The notes under the pieces are model-generated. The model worked only from the letters and a program-made list of their open reading frames with translations, did no database searches and was not told the DNA's origin. Source: Xenophilus sp. E41 (GTDB lineage Bacteria > Pseudomonadota > Gammaproteobacteria > Burkholderiales > Burkholderiaceae_C). Taken from it: a DNA stretch of 64,000 bases. How positions within the stretch are numbered: position 1 is the first letter of the stretch; every line of letters starts with the position of its first letter. The position numbers were made by a program, and so were the translations under genes. This document shows positions 41,779-51,099 of this stretch, piece after piece. The DNA lies in the NCBI RefSeq assembly GCF_003671765.1, contig NZ_QPIB01000012.1:387339-451338 (forward strand). Direction: 5' to 3'.

Positions 41779-42638
41779 ACACGCCGCTGGCCCGCCCGGC
41801 GCCTGCGCGCGCCGCGGTGCCGCAGCCTTCCGGCACGGTCGATGCGCACGCGCCGGCGAGGCTGCTGATCGGCTTCGGTGAAGTGCGCCATGCGCGCCTG
41901 CGGCCGAAGGCAAACGCCTTCGCGTATCCCACCTACTTCCTCATGTTGCCGATGCGCAGCCTGCGCAACGGCACGGCCGCGGCAGGCGCCTTGCGGGTGA
42001 ACCGGCCCGGATGGCTGTCCTTCCACGACCGCGACCACGGCGACGGCCGCGGCCCCGAGGCGGGCGGCGCGCTGGCCTGGCTCGACGAGCTGCTCGCGCA
42101 GCATGGCATCCGCGACGCCACGGGCGAGGCCTGGCTGCACTGCTATCCGCGCGTCATGGGCTACACCTTCAAGCCGGTGAGCTTCTGGTACTGCCACGCG
42201 GCCGACGGCGCGCTGCGCGCCATCGTGGTGGAGGTGAACAACACCTTCGGCGAACGCCACTGCTACCTGCTCGAGCAGCCGGTCTACGGCATGGCGCTGC
42301 ACACCGCCAAGCGCTTCCACGTCTCGCCCTTCTGCCGCGTCGAGGGCAGCTACCGATTCCGCTTCTTCGTCGACGAGCAGCGCACCCGCACCGTGACGCG
42401 CATCGACCACCACGACGACGAAGGCGTGCTGCTGCAGACCAGCGTGAGCGGCCAGCTGGTGCCGCTGACGCGCGCGACGGTGCGCCATGCGCTGTGGCGG
42501 CACCCGGCGATGACCTTCGGCGTCATCGCGCGCATCCACTGGCAGGCCGCGCGGCTGTGGCTCAAGCGCGTGCCCTTCTTCACCAAGCCTGCGCGGCCGG
42601 AACAGTTCGTGTCGCGCGACGCCGACGCCCCGAATTGA
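41775..42638 (+). CDS. DUF1365 family protein
   Basis: 287 residues from an ATG overlapping the previous stop. Family marks: LLIGFGEVRHARLRPKANAF, the HCYPRVMGYTFKPVSFWYCH core (residues 120-140), VEVNNTFGERHCYLL and KRFHVSPFCRVEGSYRFRF. The biochemical role is unknown; the family almost always sits between the FAD oxidoreductase and the CFA-like methyltransferase, so a part in acyl-chain modification or substrate delivery is likely. It has no signal peptide or clear membrane helix. Confidence 0.88.
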   Translation: MNTPLARPAPARAAVPQPSGTVDAHAPARLLIGFGEVRHARLRPKANAFAYPTYFLMLPMRSLRNGTAAAGALRVNRPGWLSFHDRDHGDGRGPEAGGALAWLDELLAQHGIRDATGEAWLHCYPRVMGYTFKPVSFWYCHAADGALRAIVVEVNNTFGERHCYLLEQPVYGMALHTAKRFHVSPFCRVEGSYRFRFFVDEQRTRTVTRIDHHDDEGVLLQTSVSGQLVPLTRATVRHALWRHPAMTFGVIARIHWQAARLWLKRVPFFTKPARPEQFVSRDADAPN

Positions 42639-42657
42639 AGCCCGTGCACCCCACGCC

Positions 42658-43899
42658 ATGACCCTGTCCACCACCGCCCCCCACTTCGCGCTGCCCCAGG
42701 ACGCACCGCGCGCCGCCCGCACCGTGCTGGGCCTGCTGCAGCGCCTGGCGCACGGCTCGCTCTCGGTGCAATTGCCCGACGGCCAGGTGCAGCACTTCGG
42801 CGCCGCGCCCGGCGCGCGTCCGACGGCCTCGATGACGCTGCGCAACTGGACGGTGTGCGCAGCCGCGCTGAAGTCCGGCGACATCGGCTTCGCCGAGAGC
42901 TACATCGCCGGCGACTGGAGCACGCCCGACCTGCCGGCGCTGCTGGAGCTGTTCATCGCCAACCGGCGCGCGGTCGAGGACGTGGTCTACGGCAACTGGC
43001 TGGGCCGCCTGGCCTACCGCGTGCGCCACCTCCTGCAGCGCAACAGCAAGGCCGGCAGCGCCCGCAACATCCAGGCGCACTACGACCTGGGCAATGCCTT
43101 CTACCGCCTGTGGCTGGACGAGACGATGAACTACTCGTCGGCCCTCTTCGGCGACGACCGCGACCAGCCGATGGCCCAGGCCCAGCGCGCCAAGGTGTGG
43201 CGCGCGCTGCACCTGGCCGGCGTGCGGCCCGGCGACCGGGTGCTGGAGATCGGCTGCGGCTGGGGCGCCCTGGCCGAGATGGCGACGACGGAATTCGGCG
43301 CCCGCGTGACCGGCGTGACGCTCTCGCACGAGCAGCTGGCCTTCGCCCGCGACCGGCTCGCAGGCCACGGCGTGGACGCCGCGCGCGCCGACCTGCGGCT
43401 GCAGGACTACCGCGACATCGCCCTGCCGGCCGGCGACGCGGGCTACGACGCCATCTGCTCGATCGAGATGGTCGAGGCCGTCGGCCGCGAGTACTGGCCG
43501 ACCTACTTCGGCGCCGTCGCCCGCCTGCTCAAGCCGGGCGGTCGTGCGTGCATCCAGAGCATCGTCATCGACGACGCGCTGTGGCCGCGCTACATCCGCT
43601 CGACCGACTTCATCCAGCAGTACATCTTTCCCGGCGGCTGCCTGCCCTGCCCGTCGCAGCTCAAGGCCCAGGCCGAGGCGGCGGGGCTCGCGCTGGTGGA
43701 CGAATTCGCCTTCGGCGCCGACTACGCCGAGACGCTGCGCCGCTGGCGCGAACGCTTCCTGGCCGAGCGCCAGGCCGTGCTGCAACTGGGTTTCGACGAA
43801 AGGTTCATGCGCATATGGGAGTTCTACCTCGCGTACTGCGAAGCGGCCTTCATGCAGGCCAACATCGACGTGGTGCAGTACACGCTACAAAAACGATAG
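42658..43899 (+). CDS. Cyclopropane-fatty-acyl-phospholipid-synthase-like methyltransferase
   Basis: 413 residues. SAM-binding motif I VLEIGCGWGALAE at about residue 195, the CFA-synthase segments AHYDLGNAFYRLWLDETMNYSSA (about 140-162), TDFIQQYIFPGGCLP and WEFYLAYCEAAFM. It methylates acyl chains of phospholipids. In this operon context a UfaM-like role (methylating a diene on the way to furan fatty acid) is as likely as cyclopropanation. The last residues (TLQKR) and the TAG stop are supplied by the left end of a repeat-family-A copy starting at 43884, so the native C-terminus may have been altered by the insertion. Confidence 0.9.
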   Translation: MTLSTTAPHFALPQDAPRAARTVLGLLQRLAHGSLSVQLPDGQVQHFGAAPGARPTASMTLRNWTVCAAALKSGDIGFAESYIAGDWSTPDLPALLELFIANRRAVEDVVYGNWLGRLAYRVRHLLQRNSKAGSARNIQAHYDLGNAFYRLWLDETMNYSSALFGDDRDQPMAQAQRAKVWRALHLAGVRPGDRVLEIGCGWGALAEMATTEFGARVTGVTLSHEQLAFARDRLAGHGVDAARADLRLQDYRDIALPAGDAGYDAICSIEMVEAVGREYWPTYFGAVARLLKPGGRACIQSIVIDDALWPRYIRSTDFIQQYIFPGGCLPCPSQLKAQAEAAGLALVDEFAFGADYAETLRRWRERFLAERQAVLQLGFDERFMRIWEFYLAYCEAAFMQANIDVVQYTLQKR

Positions 43900-43945
43900 C
43901 TGCCTGCGCAGGATTGGCGGGCGCCGCAGCTCTTTTCGGCTTGAA
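43884..43945 (+). repeat. Repeat family A, copy spanning a gene junction
   Basis: Starts GCTACAAAAACGATAGCTGC, continues with CTGCGCAGGATTGGCGGGCG and ends TTTTCGGCTTGAA. It matches the family A pattern (dyad GCTAnC...GATAGC, then CTGCGCAGG-type centre with GGGCG, then GGCTTGAA). It provides the stop codon of the CFA-like gene and, in another frame, an open, hydrophobic stretch joined to the next gene. Confidence 0.8.
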
Positions 43946-44441
43946 TTCGATGGCCCAGGCCTCGGCCCAGCCGACGCCTGCGCTCGCCAACGCCCTGCCC
44001 GATGCACGGCCCGCCGGCAGCACGCGGCTGCGCGTGTGGGGCTTGGACATCTACGACGCCAGCCTGTGGGTGGCACCGGGCTTTCGGGCCGACGCCTGGG
44101 CGCAGGGGCGCTTCGCGCTCGAGCTGCACTACCTGCGCAGCTTCGACGGCGAGGACATCGCGCGCCGCTCGCTGGACGAGATGCGCCGCCAGGGCCCGGT
44201 GAGCGACGCGCAGGCGCAGGCCTGGCTGGCCGCCATGCGGGCCGCCTTCCCCGACGTGAAGAAGGGGGACCGGATCACCGGCGTGCACGAGCCCGGCGTC
44301 GGTGCGCGCTTCTTCCACAACGGCGAGCCACGCCCGGCGGTGCGAGACCCGGTGTTCGCGCAGCGCTTCTTCGCCATCTGGCTGGACGCGCGCACCTCGG
44401 AGCCGGCGCTGCGCGAGGCGCTGCTCGCGCCCGCGCGCTGA
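43914..44441 (+). CDS. Chalcone-isomerase-like domain protein, probable repeat-derived signal peptide
   Basis: About 175 residues if started at the TTG at 43914; the first ATG is at 43950. The mature part (LRVWGLDIYDASLWVAPGF, LELHYLRSFDGEDIARRSLD, GVGARFFHNGEP) is the chalcone-isomerase-like (fatty-acid-binding-like) domain found beside these CFA/DUF1365 operons. From TTG the protein begins with a good signal peptide (AGAAALFGLNSMAQASA-QP), wholly within repeat family A; from ATG 43950 only MAQASA remains and no export signal is left. Homologues are usually exported, which favours the earlier start, but no ribosome binding site is evident. Its function is unknown; the fold can bind fatty acids. 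Confidence 0.72.
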   Translation: MAGAAALFGLNSMAQASAQPTPALANALPDARPAGSTRLRVWGLDIYDASLWVAPGFRADAWAQGRFALELHYLRSFDGEDIARRSLDEMRRQGPVSDAQAQAWLAAMRAAFPDVKKGDRITGVHEPGVGARFFHNGEPRPAVRDPVFAQRFFAIWLDARTSEPALREALLAPAR

Positions 44442-44443
44442 CC

Positions 44444-45763
44444 ATGCCGCCCGAGCAGCCGTCGCCATCGCGCGCCTTCGGCCCGGCCCAGGGCCTGCGC
44501 TACGGGCTGCTCGGCCTGCCGCTGGCTTTCGTCGCCCTGCCGCTGTACGTGCAGCTGCCGCACCACTATGCCGCGAGCTACGGCGTGCCGCTGGCCGCGC
44601 TGGGCGCGGTGCTGCTGGGCGCGCGGCTGCTCGATGCGGTGGTCGATCCGCTGCTGGGGCGTGCATGCGACGGGCTGTTCCGCCGCTCCCCGCGGGCCGT
44701 GCTGGCCGCCGGCGCGGTGGCAGCGGCGCTGCTGGCGGCCGGCTTCGCGGGGCTGTTCTTTCCGCAGGCGCTGGTCGACCCCGCACGCACCGGCTGGCTG
44801 CTCGGCGTCGCCGGTGCGCTGCTGGCGCTGTGCTATCTCGGCTACAGCCTGCTCTCGATTGCGCACCAGTCCTGGGGCGCGCTGCTGGGCGGCGACGCGG
44901 CCATGCGCAGCCGCGTGGTCGGCTGGCGCGAGGGCCTGGGCCTGGCCGGCGTGGTGCTGGCCTCGGTGCTGCCCGGCCTGGCGGGGCTGCCGGCGATGGT
45001 CGGCTTCTTCGTGCTGGCGCTGGGCGCCGGCTGGCTGGCCTGGACGCGCGCGCCGCGCCCCGCCGCAGCCTCGGTGGTCGCGACCGTCGAGGCCACGATG
45101 CTCTGGCTGCCGCTGCGCCGGCCGGCCTTCCGGCGCCTGCTGGGCGTCTTCGTGCTCAACGGCATCGCGAGCGCCGTGCCGGCCACGCTGGTGCTCTTCT
45201 TCGTGCAGGACCGGCTGCAGGCGCCGCCCGCGATGGAGCCGGCTTTTCTCGGCAGCTACTTCGTCTGCGCCGCAGCCTCGATCCCGCTGTGGCTGCGCCT
45301 CGCGCCGCGCCTCGGGCTGGCGCGCACCTGGCTCTTCGGCATGGGGCTGTCGGTGGCCGTGTTCGCGTGGACCGCGGCACTCGGTGCCGGCGATGCCGTG
45401 CCCTTCCTCGCCGTGTGCGTGCTCTCGGGCATCGCGCTGGGCACCGACCTCGTGCTGCCCAGCGCCCTGCTGGCCGGCCAGATCGCCGAAGCCGCCGACC
45501 AGCCGCGCGCCGGCGCGTACTTCGGCTGGTGGAACTTCGCCACCAAGCTCAACCTGGCCCTGGCCGCCGGGTTGGCGCTGCCGTTGCTCGGTGCCGCCGG
45601 CTATGTGCCCGGCACGCGCGATGCCGAGGGCCTGCGCGCGCTCGGCTGGGCGTACGCGGTGCTGCCCTGCCTGCTCAAGCTTCTCGCCGCCGGCGCCCTG
45701 TGGGCGCTGGTGATCCGGCCGCGCGCGGCCTCGTCTTCCTCCCCCCTCGCCGATCCCCCATGA
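44444..45763 (+). CDS. MFS_2 (MelB-type) permease of the lipid-modification operon
   Basis: 439 residues with about 11-12 hydrophobic helices. The loop LLDAVVDPLLGRACDGL near residue 60 is the MelB/GPH signature (D-A-xx-DP), and HQSWGALLGGDA and the later GTDLVLPSALLAGQIAE fit the same family. It starts two bases after the preceding stop (TGACCATG) and its stop overlaps the DUF3833 start. The equivalent gene is a constant member of the FAD/DUF1365/CFA clusters; the substrate is unknown and could be a lipid or precursor. Confidence 0.87.
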   Translation: MPPEQPSPSRAFGPAQGLRYGLLGLPLAFVALPLYVQLPHHYAASYGVPLAALGAVLLGARLLDAVVDPLLGRACDGLFRRSPRAVLAAGAVAAALLAAGFAGLFFPQALVDPARTGWLLGVAGALLALCYLGYSLLSIAHQSWGALLGGDAAMRSRVVGWREGLGLAGVVLASVLPGLAGLPAMVGFFVLALGAGWLAWTRAPRPAAASVVATVEATMLWLPLRRPAFRRLLGVFVLNGIASAVPATLVLFFVQDRLQAPPAMEPAFLGSYFVCAAASIPLWLRLAPRLGLARTWLFGMGLSVAVFAWTAALGAGDAVPFLAVCVLSGIALGTDLVLPSALLAGQIAEAADQPRAGAYFGWWNFATKLNLALAAGLALPLLGAAGYVPGTRDAEGLRALGWAYAVLPCLLKLLAAGALWALVIRPRAASSSSPLADPP

Positions 45764-46311
45764 ACTCCTCGCCCTCCCGCCGCCGCCTGCTCGGCCTGGC
45801 CCTGGCCGTCGGCACCGTTGCCGGGCTGGCCGGCTGTGCCAGCCCCACGCCGGCCGACTACGCCAACGAGAAGCCGGTGCTCTCGCTGCGCGACTACTTC
45901 AACGGCCGCGTCGAGGCCCACGGCATGTTCCAGGACCGCGGCGGCAAGGTCGTCAAGCGCTTCGACGTGGTGATGGACTGCCGCTGGAACGGCGACGAAG
46001 GCGTGCTCGACGAACGCTTCACCTACGGCGACGGTAGCACGCAGCGCCGCGTATGGACGCTGCGCGCACTGCCCGACGGCCGCTTCACCGGCACCGCGCC
46101 CGACGTCGTCGGCACGGCCCAGGGCCAGCAGCGCGGCAACGTCTTCCAGTGGAACTACACGCTGCGCCAGCCCGTGGGCGAGCGCACCTTCGACGTGCAG
46201 ATGGACGACTGGATGTACCTGTTGAACGAGCGCGTGATGCTCAACCGGGCACGCATGAGCAAGTTCGGCGTGGAGGTGGGGCAGGTCACGCTCACCTTCA
46301 TCAAACGCTGA
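45760..46311 (+). CDS. DUF3833 family lipoprotein
   Basis: 183 residues; ATG overlaps the permease stop (ATGA). Lipoprotein signal: basic SRRRLLG, hydrophobic run and lipobox AGLAGCAS (Cys near 26). The body FNGRVEAHGMFQDRGGKVVKRF, DERFTYGDG and DDWMYLLNERVMLNRARMSKFG is DUF3833. Unknown function; a standard partner in the same operon type, presumably in the periplasm or outer membrane, perhaps handling modified acyl chains. Confidence 0.87.
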   Translation: MNSSPSRRRLLGLALAVGTVAGLAGCASPTPADYANEKPVLSLRDYFNGRVEAHGMFQDRGGKVVKRFDVVMDCRWNGDEGVLDERFTYGDGSTQRRVWTLRALPDGRFTGTAPDVVGTAQGQQRGNVFQWNYTLRQPVGERTFDVQMDDWMYLLNERVMLNRARMSKFGVEVGQVTLTFIKR

Positions 46312-46323
46312 AGGCGAGCGCGC

Positions 46324-47133
46324 ATGCCCTGGTTCGCCCCCCTCAACCCGCCGCTGGCCGACTGGCGCGGCAAGACGGCCTGGATCGTCGGCGCCTCCTC
46401 CGGCATCGGCCTGGCGGTGGCGACGGCGCTCGCGGCGCGCGGCGCCCGCGTCGCCGTGTCGGCGCGGCACCGCGAGGCGCTCGACGCGCTGGCGGCGCGG
46501 CACCGCGTGGCCGAGGGCGAGCCGCCGCGCATCGTGGTGCTGCCGCTGGACGTGACCGACGCCGAGGCCGTGGGCGAAGCGCACACGGGCCTGTGCGATG
46601 CCTTCGGCGGTACGCCGGACTTCGTGCTGGTGTGTGCCGCCACCTACAGCCCGCTGCGCGCCGATGCCTTCGACCTGGCCACCATGCGCCGCCACCAGCA
46701 GGTCAACTACGTCGGCACGCTGAACGTGCTGGCCGCCGTGCTGCCGGCCCAGCTCGCACGTGGCAGCGGCCACGTGTCGCTGGTGGCCAGCGTGGCGGGC
46801 TTTCGCGGCCTGCCCAAGAGCCTGGCCTACGGCCCCACCAAGGCGGCGCTCACGAACTTGGCCGAGGTGCTGTACGCCGACCTGCATGCGCGCGGCATCG
46901 GCGTGAGCGTGGTGCAGCCGGGTTTCGTCGAGACGCCGCTGACGGCGCAGAACGACTTCGAGATGCCGGCGCTCGTCTCGCCCGCGCAGGCGGCCGACGC
47001 GATGCTGGCCGGCTGGGCGCGCGGCGCCTTCGAGATCGACTTCCCGCGCCGCTTCACGGCCTGGATGAAGCTGCTGCGCGTGCTGCCCTACCGCTGGTAC
47101 TTCGCGGCGGTGCATCGCTTCACGGGGCTTTGA
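46324..47133 (+). CDS. Short-chain dehydrogenase/reductase (operon member)
   Basis: 269 residues. NAD(P)-binding TGxxxGIG variant WIVGASSGIGLAVA at about residues 20-33, catalytic Ser in LVASVAGF, Tyr-x3-Lys in AYGPTKAALTN (about residues 175-185). It lies 12 bases after DUF3833 and is the last gene of the operon begun at 40423. Substrate unknown; a lipid or ketone intermediate is inferred. It is followed by a family-A repeat and a hairpin. Confidence 0.88.
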   Translation: MPWFAPLNPPLADWRGKTAWIVGASSGIGLAVATALAARGARVAVSARHREALDALAARHRVAEGEPPRIVVLPLDVTDAEAVGEAHTGLCDAFGGTPDFVLVCAATYSPLRADAFDLATMRRHQQVNYVGTLNVLAAVLPAQLARGSGHVSLVASVAGFRGLPKSLAYGPTKAALTNLAEVLYADLHARGIGVSVVQPGFVETPLTAQNDFEMPALVSPAQAADAMLAGWARGAFEIDFPRRFTAWMKLLRVLPYRWYFAAVHRFTGL

Positions 47134-47134
47134 C

Positions 47135-47199
47135 GCTATCGAATCGATAGCTGCCCGCGCAGACGGGTCGTGCGCTGCAGGCCGATTCGGCCCATGAAA
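47135..47199 (+). repeat. Repeat family A, intergenic copy
   Basis: Starts one base after the SDR stop: GCTATCGAATCGATAGCTGC, CCGCGCAGACGGGTCG, then GCAGGCCGATTCGGCCCATG and AAA. It is the best-preserved example of the pattern together with 60010 and 50983. The left dyad (GCTATCGA/TCGATAGC) is perfect. Confidence 0.85.
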
Positions 47200-47203
47200 T
47201 AAG

Positions 47204-47225
47204 AAAGGCGCCCGCAGGCGCCTTT
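47204..47225 (-). terminator. Hairpin terminator, convergent SDR / GST genes
   Basis: Perfect stem AAAGGCGCC (47204-47212) and GGCGCCTTT (47217-47225) with loop CGCA. On the minus strand it is followed by CTTATTTC, giving a usable T-tract about 20 bases after the GST stop; on the plus strand the T-tract is poor, so it mainly serves the GST gene. Confidence 0.75.
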
Positions 47226-47244
47226 GTGGCCGCGCAGCCGCGCT

Positions 47245-47859
47245 TCAGGCCGGCCGGGTGTCGGCGAAGCTCGGGCGCTGCAGCAGCTTCTCGTGCAGGC
47301 GGTCGAGGTTGGGGAACTGGTCGCGCCAGTCGATCTCGGGGAAGCGGAAGGCGATCCAGCCCAGCGCGCAGCCCACCGCGATGTCGGACAGGCTCAGGTG
47401 GATGCCGCTGCAGAAGGGCTTGTCGCCCAGGCCTTTGGCCATGGCGGCGATGCCCTGTTCGACCTTGGCACGCTGGCGGTCCATCCAGGCCTGGCTGCGC
47501 TCGCCATCGGCGCGCTTGCGCCAGGTGGCTTCCATGCGCCAGAGCACGCCGGCGTCCATCACGCCGTCGGCCAGCGCTTCCCAGGTCTTGACCTCGGCGC
47601 GTTCGCGGCCCGACGCGGGGATCAGCTTGCCGACCGGCGACAGGGTGTCGAGGTACTCGACGATCACGCGCGAGTCGAACATCGCCTCGCTGCCGTCCAT
47701 GATGAGGCAGGGCACCTTGCCCAGGGGGTTGGAGGTGGCGATGGTGGTCTCGTCGGCCCACACGTCCTCCTGCACGAACTGGTAGTCCAGCCGCTTCTCG
47801 GCCATGACCACGCGCACCTTGCGCACGTAGGGGCTGGCGGTCGATCCGATCAGTTTCAT
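47245..47859 (-). CDS. Glutathione S-transferase family protein
   Basis: 204 residues with GAGGGA about 10 bases upstream of the ATG. N-terminal thioredoxin-like domain (MKLIGSTASPYVRKVRVV, then PLGKVPCLIMD and the conserved glutathione-contacting DSRVIVEYLD) and an all-helical C-terminal domain with HLSLSDIAVGCALGW. This is close to the YibF/GST N-3 type found in proteobacteria. Soluble; substrate unknown. Divergent from purB. Confidence 0.9.
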   Translation of the reverse strand: MKLIGSTASPYVRKVRVVMAEKRLDYQFVQEDVWADETTIATSNPLGKVPCLIMDGSEAMFDSRVIVEYLDTLSPVGKLIPASGRERAEVKTWEALADGVMDAGVLWRMEATWRKRADGERSQAWMDRQRAKVEQGIAAMAKGLGDKPFCSGIHLSLSDIAVGCALGWIAFRFPEIDWRDQFPNLDRLHEKLLQRPSFADTRPA

Positions 47860-47979
47860 TGCGGGCGGGTCCCTCGGGATGTGGTTCTTGGCGCCCCGGG
47901 GCCGGGCCTCCAGCCCGCCCCAGGGTCAAGGCGAGCGGCCGGACGCCGGGTCGCCTTGGGGGTAGCGCTTTGATTCTAG

Positions 47980-49449
<1,470 letters not shown>

Positions 49450-49457
49450 TCCCTTTC

Positions 49458-49520
49458 TTTCAAGCGAAATCGGCCTGCAGCGCCCGTCCATCGGGCGCGA
49501 CGCGCTACCAAAACAAGAGC
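49458..49520 (-). repeat. Repeat family A, reverse-oriented copy
   Basis: TTTCAAGCGAAATCGGCCTG, CAGCGCCCGTCCATCGGGCG, then GCGCTACCAAAACAAGAGC. It is the reverse complement of the family pattern, lying between purB and yaeQ. The left-end dyad is degraded. Confidence 0.75.
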
Positions 49521-49528
49521 AATCACCC

Positions 49529-50089
49529 GTGGCGCTCAAATCCACCATCTTCAAGGCCAACGTGGCCGTGGCCGACATCGACCACGGCTACTACGCCGAC
49601 CATGCACTGACCCTGGCGCGCCACCCCAGCGAGACCGACGAGCGGATGATGATCCGGCTCGTGGCGCTGGCGCTCAACGCGCACCAGCTGCAGGACACCT
49701 GCGGCGGCGACGGCACGCTGGCCTTCGGCGCCGGGCTGTCGGACCCCGACGAGCCTGACGTGTGGCTGCGCGACTTCACCGGCCGCGCGCGCCTGTGGAT
49801 CGAGGTCGGCCAGCCCGAGGACAAGCCGGTCATCAAGGCCTGCGGCAAGGCCGACCAGGTCATCGTCTATGCCTTCGCCCATTCGGCCGACATCTGGTGG
49901 CGCGGTATCGAAACCAAGCTCACGCGGCCGCAGAACCTGCAGGTCTGGCGCATCCCGACGGCCGCCTCGCAGCAGCTCGCCACGCTGGCCCAGCGCAGCA
50001 TGCAGCTGCAGGCCACGGTGCAGGAAGGCGCGCTGATGCTGGGCGACGGCAGCACGACGGTCGACATCGAGCCGCTGCGCTGGAAGTAG
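49529..50089 (+). CDS. yaeQ: YaeQ family protein
   Basis: 186 residues from a GTG, matching the family length (about 180). Family marks are ALKSTIFKANVAVADIDHGY, LTLARHPSETDERMMIRL, FGAGLSDPDEPDVWLRD and WIEVGQPEDKPVIKACGKAD. YaeQ has a PD-(D/E)XK-nuclease-like fold (the Glu and Gln/Asp of IEVGQPE sit in the expected place) but no established biochemical role; E. coli YaeQ has been linked to RfaH-like suppression. It lies just behind a family-A repeat. Confidence 0.92.
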   Translation: MALKSTIFKANVAVADIDHGYYADHALTLARHPSETDERMMIRLVALALNAHQLQDTCGGDGTLAFGAGLSDPDEPDVWLRDFTGRARLWIEVGQPEDKPVIKACGKADQVIVYAFAHSADIWWRGIETKLTRPQNLQVWRIPTAASQQLATLAQRSMQLQATVQEGALMLGDGSTTVDIEPLRWK

Positions 50090-50105
50090 GCGCGGCGCCT
50101 GCCCC

Positions 50106-50411
50106 TCAGGCGCCCGGCATCGCCGCGCCGCACTGCCAGCAGCGCTCGAAGCCACCTTCGACGAATTCGCCGCACGCGCAGTGCCACTGGCGCTGCGGCG
50201 GATGCTGCAGCGCATGCAGCAGGCGGCGCGCCCGCTCGAGCTGCGCGTCGTCGTCGATCCAGATCTCGGGCAGGCACTGGTCCGGCGGCAACTGGCCGGC
50301 CACGGCGCACAGGAACTCGCGCTGCACCGAGGCGCCCACGCCCTCGCTGCGCAGCACGTCGGCCCACAGCGTCGCGATCGCGAGGTTGGGGGCTTGGGCG
50401 AGGCGGCGCAT
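50106..50411 (-). CDS. DUF2007-type protein with C-terminal zinc ribbon
   Basis: 101 residues. N-terminal part LAQAPNLAIATLWADVLRSE with GVGASVQREFLCAVAGQLP and LPEIWIDDDAQLERARRLL matches the DUF2007 (putative signal-transducing) domain. The C-terminus has CACGEFVEGGFERCWQCG, two CxC/CxxC pairs fit for a zinc ribbon. It starts 15 bases after the stop of the DUF3717/DUF1289 gene, so the two probably share a transcript. Function unknown. Confidence 0.75.
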   Translation of the reverse strand: MRRLAQAPNLAIATLWADVLRSEGVGASVQREFLCAVAGQLPPDQCLPEIWIDDDAQLERARRLLHALQHPPQRQWHCACGEFVEGGFERCWQCGAAMPGA

Positions 50412-50425
50412 GCGGCGGCGCTGGC

Positions 50426-50887
50426 TCAGGCGGGCGGCGCCTCGGGATCGGTGCCGGGGCTGGGGTCGGCCGGTGCGGCGTCGGCCTCGCGGGCCCGCTC
50501 GGCATAGCGGTTGAAGCGCCAGGCCGTGTCTTCCATCGTGATGCGGCGCCAGGTCTGGCGCTTTTCGGCGGGCGTCATGGCGGGCCAGTGTTGCACCTCG
50601 TCGAAGCTGCGTCCACAGCCCTTGCACTGGTCGTCGCCCTGGCTGGTGGAGCAGATGGCAATGCAGGGCGTGTCGGGCGTGGTCTCGTACCAGCCGAGCC
50701 AGGCGGCCCAAGCCTTGGCGGGGAAGCCGACCTCGTCGACCTCGTCCTCGCGGTAGAAGACCATGAGCGCATACACCTCGGCCAGCGCCCGCACTTCGGG
50801 CGCGAGCGTGACGCCGTCGGGCGAGGGCTTCTTCTCGCGCCAGAAGTTGATGGCGGCCTCGATGTCGGTGATGTGGATGGCGGCCAT
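50426..50887 (-). CDS. DUF3717-DUF1289 fusion protein
   Basis: 153 residues from the ATG at 50887; a TTG two codons earlier is an alternative. Residues 1-65 (IHITDIEAAINFWREKKPS and ALAEVYALMVFYRED) match DUF3717, and residues 75-120 (PCIAICSTSQGDDQCKGCGR, then SFDEVQHWPAMTPAEKRQTW) match DUF1289, a small Cys-rich domain with four Cys that could bind a metal. An acidic, Pro/Ala-rich tail follows. Neither domain has a known function. Confidence 0.78.
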   Translation of the reverse strand: MAAIHITDIEAAINFWREKKPSPDGVTLAPEVRALAEVYALMVFYREDEVDEVGFPAKAWAAWLGWYETTPDTPCIAICSTSQGDDQCKGCGRSFDEVQHWPAMTPAEKRQTWRRITMEDTAWRFNRYAERAREADAAPADPSPGTDPEAPPA

Positions 50888-50982
50888 GGGCAAGCGTGTC
50901 TCTCGGCGGGCCGGGGATGATAGTGCGCGGTCCGCGCGGTGGATGTCGGACCAATGCCCCGCGGATGCCCAAGGGAATGATT

Positions 50983-51045
50983 GCTATGAAAACAATAGCT
51001 CTCCGCCCAGGAAAGACGGGCGTTGCAGGCCGATTCCTTTTGAAA
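50983..51045 (+). repeat. Repeat family A, intergenic copy upstream of the riboswitch
   Basis: GCTATGAAAACAATAGCTCT, CCGCCCAGGAAAGACGGGCG, then TTGCAGGCCGATTCCTTTTG and AAA. It lies between the small DUF genes (minus) and the yybP-ykoY riboswitch (plus). It has no open frame that looks coding. Confidence 0.82.
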
Positions 51046-51099
51046 GGCCGCGTTTGCGAGGTTGTCAGGAGCGAAACGCGGATGCTTTAATCGCGGCCA

